64,000 nucleotides of DNA from Utricularia gibba (taxonomy: Eukaryota; Streptophyta; Magnoliopsida; Lamiales; Lentibulariaceae). Location: contig NEEC01000002.1 in assembly GCA_002189035.1 (NCBI GenBank), forward strand, positions 6,758,881-6,822,880. The letters are read 5' to 3'. Both the position numbers and the translations under genes were made by a program. Below, piece by piece: positions 49,171 through 61,100 of the stretch. The notes beneath the pieces are model-generated. The model was not told the origin of the DNA. It ran no database searches and was given only the letters and a program-made list of their open reading frames with translations. Each line of letters starts with the position of its first letter. The stretch's first letter is position 1.

Positions 49171-52100
49171 TTCCGAGCCGGTCTTCTTTCGTGTTGAGAA
49201 CTTGTTCGTCCGAGGCTGCACAAATGCTCGAAAGATTGCCTTATATTAGCCTTCAGATGTGCAACGAAGTGGCCACCACATTCGCGAAAATGTGACTCGG
49301 GACACCTGACTCGATGCGAATGTGATTTTTGACATGCAAGACGTATGTATTTCATGGGACGATGTGAAATTTTGGATTTCGAGATGATCATTTAAGGGTG
49401 TGTCCCTAGCCACACCTCATGGTGGCCTCGTGCACTCTTCGGTATCGAGTGGATATCTTGCGAACGGTGATGAGTCATGTTGCACATATCATACCGTTTC
49501 GAAGCTCGTTCCGAGCCGGTCTTCTTTCGTGTTGAGAACTTGTTCGTCCGAGGGCACAAATGCTCGAAAGATTGCCTTATATTAGCCTTCAGATGTGCAA
49601 CGAAGTGGCCACCAGTTCGCGAAATGTGACTCGGGACACCTGACTCGATGCGAATGTGATTTTTGACATGCAAGACGTATGTATTTCATGGACGATGTGA
49701 AATTTTGGATTTCGAGATGATCATTTAAGGGTGTGTCCCTAGCCACACCTCATGGTGGCCTCGTGCACTCTTCGGTATCGAGTGGATATCTTGCGAACGG
49801 TGATGAGTCATGTTGCACATATCATACCGTTTCGAAGCTCGTTCCGAGCCGGTCTTCTTTCGTGTTGAGAACTTGTTCGTCCGAGGCTGCACAAATGCTC
49901 GAAAGATTGCCTTATATTAGCCTTCAGATGTGCAACGAAGTGGCCACCATTCGCGAAAATGTGACTCGGGACACCTGACTCGATGCGAATGTGATTTTTG
50001 ACATGCAAGACGTATGTATTTCATGGGACGATGTGAAATTTGGATTTCGAGATGATCATTTAAGGGTGTGTCCCTAGCCACAACCTCATGGTGGCCTCGT
50101 GCACTCTTCGGTATCGAGTGGATATCTTGCGAACGGTGATGAGTCATGTTGCACATATCATACCGTTTCGAAGCTCGTTCCGAGCCGGTCTTCTTTCGTG
50201 TTGAGAACTTGTTCGTCCGAGGCTGCACAAATGCTCGAAAGATTGCCTTATATTAGCCTTCAGATGTGCAACGAAGTGGCCACCACATTCGCGAAAATGT
50301 GACTCGGGACACCTGACTCGATGCGAATGTGATTTTTGACATGCAAGACGTATGTATTTCATGGGACGATGTGAAATTTTGGATTTCGAGATGATCATTT
50401 AAGGGTGTGTCCCTAGCCACCACCTCATGGTGGCCTCGTGCACTCTTCGGTATCGAGTGGATATCTTGCGAACGGTGATGAGTCATGTTGCACATATCAT
50501 ACCGTTTCGAAGCTCGTTCCGAGCCGGTCTTCTTTCGTGTTGAGAACTTGTTCGTCCGAGGCTGCACAAATGCTCGAAAGATTGCCTTATATTAGCCTTC
50601 AGATGTGCAACGAAGTGGCCACCACATTCGCGAAAATGTGACTCGGGACACCTGACTCGATGCGAATGTGATTTTTGACATGCAAGACGTATGTATTTCA
50701 TGGACGATGTGAAATTTTGGATTTCGAGATGATCATTTAAGGGTGTGTCCCTAGCCACACCTCATGGTGGCCTCGTGCACTCTTCGGTATCGAGTGGATA
50801 TCTTGCGAACGGTGATGAGTCATGTTGCACATATCATACCGTTTCGAAGCTCGTTCCGAGCCGGTCTTCTTTCGTGTTGAGAACTTGTTCGTCCGAGGCT
50901 GCACAAATGCTCGAAAGATTGCCTTATATTAGCCTTCAGATGTGCAACGAAGTGGCCACCACATTCGCGAAAATGTGACTCGGGACACCTGACTCGATGC
51001 GAATGTGATTTTTGACATGCAAGACGTATGTATTTCATGGGACGATGTGAAATTTTGGATTTCGAGATGATCATTTAAGGTGTGTCCCTAGCCACCACCT
51101 CATGGTGGCCTCGTGCACTCTTCGGTATCGAGTGGATATCTTGCGAACGGTGATGAGTCATGTTGCACATATCATACCGTTTCGAAGCTCGTTCCGAGCC
51201 GGTCTTCTTTCGTGTTGAGAACTTGTTCGTCCGAGGCTGCACAAATGCTCGAAAGATTGCCTTATATTAGCCTTCAGATGTGCAACGAAGTGGCCACCAC
51301 GTTCGCGAAAATGTGACTCGGGACACCTGACTCGATGCGAATGTGATTTTTGACATGCAAGACGTATGTATTTCATGGGACGATGTGAAATTTTGGATTT
51401 CGAGATGATCATTTAAGGGTGTGTCCCTAGCCACAACCTCATGGTGGCCTCGTGCACTCTTCGGTATCGAGTGGATATCTTGCGAACGGTGATGAGTCAT
51501 GTTGCACATATCATACCGTTTCGAAGCTCGTTCCGAGCCGGTCTTCTTTCGTGTTGAGAACTTGTTCGTCCGAGGCTGCACAAATGCTCGAAAGATTGCC
51601 TTATATTAGCCTTCAGATGTGCAACGAAGTGGCCACCACATTCGCGAAAATGGGGACACCTGACTCGATTGTGATTTTTGACATGCAAGACGGTGGGACG
51701 ATGTGAAATTTTGGATTTCGAGATGATCATGGGTGTGTCCCTAGCCATCATCATACCGTGATTCATGACAGTTTCTCGTTCCGAGCCGGTCTTCTTTCGT
51801 GTTGAGAACTTGTTCGTCCGAGGCTGCACAAATGCTCGAAAGATTGCCTTATATTAGCCTTCAGATGTGCAACGAAGTGGCCACCACATTCGCGAAAATG
51901 TGACTCGGGACACCTGACTCGATGCGAATGTGATTTTTGACATGCAAGACGTATGTATTTCATGGGACGATGTGAAATTTTGGATTTCGAGATGATCATT
52001 TAAGGGTGTGTCCCTAGCCACCACCTCATGGTGTCGTGCACTATCGCTTGCGAACGGTGATGAGTCATGTTGCACATATCATACCGGTCGTTCCGAGCCG

Positions 52101-55100
52101 GTCGTGTTGAGAACTTGTTCGTCCGAGGCTGCACAAATGCTCGAAAGATTGCCTTATATTAGCCTTCAGATGTGCAACGAAGTGGCCACCACATTCGCGA
52201 AAATGTGACTCGGGACACCTGACTCGATGCGAATGTGATTTTTTGACATGCAAGACGTATGTATTTCATGGGACGATGTGAAATTTTGGATTTCGAGATG
52301 ATCATTTAAGGGTGTGTCCCTACCGGTTCGTGCACTCTTCGTATCGAGTGGATATCTTGCGAACGGTGATGAGTCATGTTGCACATATCATACCGTTTCG
52401 AAGCTCGTTCCGAGCCGGTCTTCTTTCGTGTTGAGAACTTGTTCGTCCGAGGCTGCACAAATGCTCGAAAGATTGCCTTATATTAGCCTTCAGATGTGCA
52501 ACGAAGTGGCCACCACATTCGCGAATGTGACTCGGGACACCTGACTCGATGCGAATGTGATTTTTGACATGCAAGACGTATGTATTTCATGGGACGACGA
52601 GATATCATTTAAGGGTGTGTCCCTATTGGTGGCCTCGTGCACTCTTCGGTATCGAGTGGATATCTTGCGAACGGTGATGAGTCATGTTGCACATATCATA
52701 CTTTGTTCGTCCGAGGCTGCACAAATGCTCGAAAGATTGCCTTATATTAGCCTTCAGATGTGCAACGAAGTGGCCACCAACCTCATGTGCATGCAAGACG
52801 TATGTATTTCATGGGACGATGCGAATCGAGTGGATATCTTGCGAACGGTGATGAGTCATGTTGCACATATCATACCGTTTCGAAGCTCGTTCCGAGCCGG
52901 TCTTCTTTCGTGTGAGAACTTGTTCGTCCGAGGCTGCACAAATGCTCGAAGATTGCCTTATATTAGCCTTCAGATGTGCAACGAAGTGGCCACCACATTC
53001 GCGAAAATGTGACTCGGGACACCTGACTCGATGCGAATGTGATTTTTGACATGCAAGACGTGTCCCAGCCACAACCTCATGGTGGCCTCGTGCACTCTTC
53101 GGTATCGAGTGGATATCTTGCATTTCGGTGAAGAGTCATTGTTCATTTTGCCTTATAGGGTGTGTCCCTCGTTCCGACCTATGTATTTCATGGACGATGT
53201 GCCTCGTGCACTCTTCGGTATCGAGTGGATATCTTGCGAACGGTGATGAGTCATGTTGCACATATCATACCGTTTCGAAGCTCGTTCCGAGCCGGTCTTC
53301 TTTCGTGTTGAGAACTTGTTCGTCCGAGGCTGCACAAATGCTCGAAAGATTGCCTTATATTAGCCTTCAGATGTGCAACGAAGTGGCCACCACATTCGCG
53401 AAAATGTGACTCGGGACACCTGACTCGATGCGAATGTGATTTTTGACATGCAAGACGTATGTATTTCATGGGACGCCATGGTGAAATTTTGGATTTCGAG
53501 ATGATTGTTCGTCCGATGCACAAATGCTCGAAAGATTGCCTTATATTAGCCTTCAGATGTGCAACGAAGTGGCCACCACATTCGCCTCGGACACCTGACT
53601 CGATGCGAATGTGATTTTTGACATGCAAGACGTATGTATTTCATGGACGATGTGAAATTTTGGATTTCGAGATGATCTCGTGGCCTCGTGCACTCTTCGG
53701 TATCGAGTGGATATCTTGCGAACGGTGATGAGTCATGTTGCACATATCATACCGTTTCGAAGCTCGTTCCGAGCCGGTCTTCTTTCGTGTTGAGAACTTG
53801 TTCGTCCGAGGCTGCACAAATGCTCGAAAGATTGCCTTATATTAGCCTTCAGATGTGCAACGAAGTGGCCACCACATTCGCGAAAATGTGACTCGGACAC
53901 CTGACTCGATGCGAATGTGATTTTTGACATGCAAGACGTATGTATTTCATGGACGATGTGAAATTTGGATTTCGAGATGATCATTTAAGGGTGTGTCCCT
54001 AGCCAACCTCATGGTGGCCTCGTGCACTCTTCGGTATCGAGTGGATATCTTGCGAACGGTGATGAGTCATGTTGCACATATCATACCGTTTCGAAGCTCG
54101 TTCCGAGCCGTCTTCTTTCGTGTTGAGAACTTGTTCGTCCGAGCTGCACAAATGCTCGAAAGATTGCCTTATATTAGCCTTCAGATGTGCAACGAAGTGG
54201 CCACCACATTCGCGAAAATGTGACTCGGGACACCTGACTCGATGCGAATGTGATTTTTGACATGCAAGACGTATGTATTTCATGGGACGATGTGAAATTT
54301 TGGATTTCGAGATGATCATTTAAGGGTGTGTCCCTAGCCACCACTCATGGTGGCCTCGTGCACTCTTCGGTATCGAGTGGATATCTTGCGAACGGTGATG
54401 AGTCATGTTGCACATATCATACCGTTTCGAAGCTCGTTCCGAGCCGGTCTTCTTTCGTGTTGAGAACTTGTTCGTCCGAGGCTGCACAAATGCTCGAAAG
54501 ATTGCCTTATATTAGCCTTCAGATGTGCAACGAAGTGGCCACCACATTCGCGAAATGTGACTCGGGACACCTGACTCGATGCGAATGTGATTTTTGACAT
54601 GCAAGACGTATGTATTTCATGGACGATGTGAAATTTGGATTTCGAGATGATCATTTAAGGTGTCCTAGCCACCACCTCAATGTGATTTTTCGCAAGATAT
54701 CATGGATATACGATTTTGAGCTTTCCACATTCTTCGTTTCGTGCTCGTTCCGAGCTTGCGTCGTCCGTGTTGAGAACTTGTTCGTCCGAGCTGCACAAAT
54801 GCTCGAAAGATTGCCTTATATTAGCCTTCAGATGTGCAACGAAGTGGCCACCACATTCGCGAAAATGTGACTCGGGACACCTGACTCGATGCGAATGTGA
54901 TTTTTGACATGCAAGACGTATGTATTTCATGGGACGATGTGAAATTTTGGATTTCGAGATGATCATTTAAGTGCCCTAGCCACACCTCATGGTGGCCTCG
55001 TGCACTCTTCGGTATCGAGTGGATATCTTGCGAACGGTCTTCTTTCGTGTTGAGAACTTGTTCGTCCGAGCTGCACAAATGCTCGAAAGATTGCCTTATA

Positions 55101-58100
55101 TTAGCCTTCAGATGTGCAACGAAGTGGCCACCACATTCGCGAAAATGTGACTCGGGACACCTGACTCGATGCGAATGTGATTTTTGACATGCAAGACGTA
55201 TGTATTTCATGGGACGATGTGAAATTTTGGATTTCGAGATGATCATTTAAGGGTGTGTCCTAGCCACACCTCATGGTGGCCTCGTGCACTCTTCGGTATC
55301 GAGTGGATATCTTGCGAACGGTGATGAGTCATGTTGCACATATCATACCGTTTCGAAGCTCGTTCCGAGCCGGTCTTCTTTCGTGTTGAGAACTTGTTCG
55401 TCCGAGGCTGCACAAATGCTCGAAAGATTGCCTTATATTAGCCTTCAGATGTGCAACGAAGTGGCCACCACATTCGCGAAAATGTGACTCGGGACACCTG
55501 ACTCGATGCGAATGTGATTTTTGACATGCAAGACGTATGTATTTCATGGGACGATGTGAAATTTTGGATTTCGAGATGATCATTTAAGGTGTGTCCCTAG
55601 CCACAACCTCATGGTGGCCTCGTGCACTCTTCGGTATCGAGTGGATATCTTGCGGTGATGAGTCATGTTGCACATATCATACCGTTTCGAAGCTCGTTCC
55701 GAGCCGGTCTTCTTTCGTGTTGAACTTGTTCGTCCGAGCTGCACAAATGCTCGAAAGATTGCCTTATATTAGCCTTCAGATGTGCAACGAAGTGGCCACC
55801 ACATTCGCGAAATGTGACTCGGGACACCTGACTCGATGCGAATGTGATTTTTGACATGCAAGACGTATGTATTTCATGGGACGATGTGAAATTTTGGATT
55901 TCGAGATGATCATTTAAGGGTGTGTCCCTAGCCACCACCTCATGGTGGCCTCGTGCACTCTTCGGTATCGAGTGGATATCTTGCGAACGGTGATGAGTCA
56001 TGTTGCACATATCATACCGTTTCGAAGCTCGTTCCGAGCCGGTCTTCTTTCGTGTTGAGAACTTGTTCGTCCGAGGCTGCACAAATGCTCGAAAGATTGC
56101 CTTATATTAGCCTTCAGATGTGCAACGAAGTGGCCACCACATTCGCGAAATGACTCGGGACACCTGACTCGATGCGAATGTGATTTTTGACATGCAAAAC
56201 TATGTATTTCATGGACGATGTGAAATTTTGGATTTCGAGATGATCATTTAAGATTGTGTCCCTAGCCACAACCTCATGGTGGCCTCGTGCACTCTTCGGT
56301 ATCGAGTGGATATCTTGCGAACGGTGATGAGTCATGTTGCACATATCATACCGTTTCGAAGCTCGTTCCGAGCGGTCTTCTTTCGTGTTGAGAACTTGTT
56401 CGTCCGAGGCTGCACAAATGCTCGAAAGATTGCCTTATATTAGCCTTCAGATGTGCAACGAAGTGGCCACCACATTCGCGAAATGTGACTCGGGACACCT
56501 GACTCGATGCGAATGTGATTTTTGACATGCAAGACTATGTATTTCATGGACGATGTGAAATTTTGATTTCGAGATGATCATTTAAGGGTGTGTCCCTAGC
56601 CACACCTCATGGTGGCCTCGTGCACTCTTCGGTATCGAGTGGATATCTTGCGAAACGGTGATGAGTCATCTTCTTTCGTTGCACATGCTCATATATTAGC
56701 CTTCAGATGTGCAACGAAGTGGCCACCACATTCGCGAAATGTGACTCGGGACCCCTCGATGCGAATGTGATTTTTGACATGCAAGACGTATGTATTTCAT
56801 GGGACGATGTGAAATTTTGGATTTCGAGATGATCATTTAAGGGTGTGTCCCTAGCCACCACCTCATGGTGGCCTCGTGCACTCTTCGGTATCGAGTGGAT
56901 ATCTTGCGAACGGTGATGAGTCATGTTGCACATATCATACCGTTTCGAAGCTCGTTCCGAGCCGGTCTTCTTTCGTGTTGAGAACTTGTTCGTCCGAGCT
57001 GCACAAATGCTCGAAAGATTGCCTTATATTAGCCTTCAGATGTGCAACGAAGTGGCCACCACATTCGCGAAATGTGACTCGGGACACCTGACTCGATGCG
57101 AATGTGATTTTTGACATGCAAGACGTATGTATTTCATGGGACGATGTGAAATTTGGATTTCGAGATGATCATTTAAGGGTGTGTCCCTAGCCACACCTCA
57201 TGGTGGCCTCGTGCACTCTTCGGTATCGAGTGGATATCTTGCGAACGGTGATGAGTCATGTTGCACATATCATACCGTTTCGAAGCTCGTTCCGAGCCGG
57301 TCTTCTTTCGTGTTGAGAACTTGTTCGTCCGAGGCTGCACAAATGCTCGAAAGATTGCCTTATATTAGCCTTCAGATGTGCAACGAAGTGGCCACCACAT
57401 TCGCGAAATGTGACTCGGGACACCTGACTCGATGCGAATGTGATTTTTGACATGCAAGACGTATGTATTTCATGGGACGATGTGAAATTTGGATTTCGAG
57501 ATGATCATTTAAGGGTGTGTCCCTAGCCAACCTCATGGTGGCCTCGTGCACTCTTCGGTATCGAGTGGATATCTTGCGAACGGTGATGAGTCATGTTGCA
57601 CATATCATACCGTTTCGAAGCTCGTTCCGAGCCGTCTTCTTTCGTGTTGAGAACTTGTTCGTCCGAGGCTGCACAAATGCTCGAAAGATTGCCTTATATT
57701 AGCCTTCAGATGTGCAACGAAGTGGCCACCACGTTCGCGAAAATGTGACTCGGGACACCTGACTCGATGCGAATGTGATTTTTGACATGCAAGACGTATG
57801 TATTTCATGGGACGATGTGAAATTTTGGATTTCGAGATGATCATTTAAGGGTGTGTCCCTAGCCACCACCTCATGGTGGCCTCGTGCACTCTTCGGTATC
57901 GAGTGGATATCTTGCGAACGGTGATGAGTCATGTTGCACATATCATACCGTTTCGAAGCTCGTTCCGAGCCGGTCTTCTTTCGTGTTGAGAACTTGTTCG
58001 TCCGAGGCTGCACAAATGCTCGAAAGATTGCCTTATATTAGCCTTCAGATGTGCAACGAAGTGGCCACCACATTCGCGAAATGTGACTCGGGACACCTGA

Positions 58101-61100
58101 CTCGATGCGAATGTGATTTTTGACATGCAAGACGTATGTATTTCATGGACGATGTGAAATTTTGGATTTCGAGATGATCATTTAAGATGTGTGTGTCTAG
58201 CCACCTCATGGTGGCCTCGTGCACTCTTCGGTATCGAGTGGATATCTTGCGAACGGTGATGAGTCATGTTGCATATCATACCGTTTCGAAGCTCGTTCCG
58301 AGCCGGTCTTCTTTCGTGTTGAGAACTTGTTCGTCCGAGGCTGCACAAATGCTCGAAAGATTGCCTTATATTAGCCTTCAGATGTGCAACGAAGTGGCCA
58401 CCACATTCGCGAAAATGTGACTCGGGACACCTGACTCGATGCGAATGTGATTTTTGACATGCAAGACGTATGTATTTCATGGGACGATGTGAAATTTTGA
58501 TTTCGAGATGATCATTTGGGGTGTGTCCCTAGCCACAACCTCATGGTGGCCTCGTGCACTCTTCGTATCGAGTGGATATCTTGCAAACGGTGATGAGTCA
58601 TGTTGCACATATCATACCGTTTCGAAGCTCGTTCCGAGCCGGTCTTCTTTCGTGTTGAGAACTTGTTCGTCCGAGCTGCACAAATGCTCGAAAGATTGCC
58701 TTATATTAGCCTTCAGATGTGCAACGAAGTGGCCACCACATTCGCGAAAATGTGACTCGGGACACCTGACTCGATGCGAATGTGATTTTTGACATGCAAG
58801 ACGTATGTATTTCATGGGACGATGTGAAATTTTGGATTTCGAGATGATCATTTAAGGGTGTGTCCCTAGCCACCACCTCATGGTGGCCTCGTGCACTTCG
58901 GTATCGAGTGGATATCTTGCGAACGGTGATGTCATGTTGCACATATTACCGTTCGAAGCTCGTTCCGAGCCGTCTTCTTTCGTGTTGAGAACTTGTTCGT
59001 CCGAGGCTGCACAAATGCTCGAAAGATTGCCTTATATTAGCCTTCAGATGTGCAACGAAGTGGCCACCACATTCGCGAAAATGTGACTCGGGACACCTGA
59101 CTCGATGCGAATGTGATTTTTGACATGCAAGACGTATGTATTTCATGGGACGATGTGAAATTTTGGATTTCGAGATGATCATTTAAGGGTGTGTCCCTAG
59201 CCACACCTCATGGTGGCCTCGTGCACTCTTCGGTATCGAGTGGATATCTTGCGAACGGTGATGAGTCATGTTGCACATATCATACCGTTCGAAGCTCGTT
59301 CCGAGCCGGTCTTCTTTCGTGTTGAGAACTTGTTCGTCCGAGCTGCACAAATGCTCGAAAGATTGCCTTATATTAGCTTCAGATGTGCAACGAAGTGGCC
59401 ACCACATTCGCGAAAATGTGACTCGGGACACCTGACTCGATGCGAATGTGATTTTTGACATGCAAGACGTATGTATTTCATGGACGATGTGAAATTTTGG
59501 ATTTCGAGATGATCATTTAAGGGTGTGTCCCTAGCCACCACCTCATGGTGGCCTCGTGCACTCTTCGGTATCGAGTGGATATCTTGCGAACGGTGATGAG
59601 TCATGTTGCACATATCATACCGTTTCGAAGCTCGTTCCGAGCCTCTTCTTTCGTGTTGAGAACTTGTTCGTCCGAGCTGCACAAATGCTCGAAAGATTGC
59701 CTTATATTAGCCTTCAGATGTGCAACGAAGTGGCCACCACATTCGCGAAATGTGACTCGGGACACCTGACTCGATGCGAATGTGATTTTTGACATGCAAG
59801 ACGTATGTATTTCATGGGACGATGTGAAATTTTGGATTTCGAGATGATCATTTAAGGGTGTGTCCCTAGCCACCACCTCATGGTGGCCTCGTGCACTCTT
59901 CGGTATCGAGTGGATATCTGCGAACGGTGATGAGTCATGTTGCACATATCATACCGTTTCGAAGCTCGTTCCGAGCCGTCTTCTTTCGTGTTGAGAACTT
60001 GTTCGTCCGAGCTGCACAAATGCTCGAAAGATTGCCTTATATTAGCCTTCAGATGTGCAACGAAGTGGCCACCACATTCGCGAAATGTGACTCGGGACAC
60101 CTGACTCGATGCGAATGTGATTTTTGACATGCAAGACGTATGTATTTCATGGGACGATGTGAAATTTTGGATTTCGAGATGATCATTTAAGGGGTGTCCC
60201 TAGCCACACCTCATGGTGGCCTCGTGCACTCTTCGGTATCGAGTGGATATCTTGCGAACGGTGATGTCATGTTGCACATATCATACCGTTTCGAAGCTCG
60301 TTCCGAGCCGTCTTCTTTCGTGTTGAGAACTTGTTCGTCCGAGGCTGCACAAATGCTCGAAAGATTGCCTTATATTAGCCTTCAGATGTGCAACGAAGTG
60401 GCCACCACATTCGCGAAAATGTGACTCGGGACACCTGACTCGATGCGAATGTGATTTTTGACATGCAAGACGTATGTATTTCATGGGACGATGTGAAATT
60501 TTGGATTTCGAGATGATCATTTAAGGGTGTGTCCTAGCCACCACCTCATGGTGGCCTCGTGCACTCTTCGGTATCGAGTGGATATCTTGCGAACGGTGAT
60601 GAGTCATGTTGCACATATCATACCGTTTCGAAGCTCGTTCCGAGCCGGTCTTCTTTCGTGTTGAGAACTTGTTCGTCCGAGCTGCACAAATGCTCGAAAG
60701 ATTGCCTTATATTAGCCTTCAGATGTGCAACGAAGTGGCCACCATTCGCGAAATGTGACTCGGGACACCTGACGATGCGAATGTGATTTTTGACATGCAA
60801 GACGTATGTATTTCATGGACGATGTGAAATTTGGATTTCGAGATGATCATTTAAGATGGGGTGTGTCCTAGCCACAACCTCATGGTGGCCTCGTGCACTC
60901 TTCGGTATCGAGTGGATATCTTGCGAACGGTGATGAGTCATGTTGCACATATCATACCGTTTCGAAGCTCGTTCCGAGCCGGTCTTCTTTCGTGTTGAGA
61001 ACTTGTTCGTCCGAGGCTGCACAAATGCTCGAAATTGCCTTATATTAGCCTTCAGATGTGCAACGAAGTGGCCACCACATTCGCGAAAATGTGACTCGGG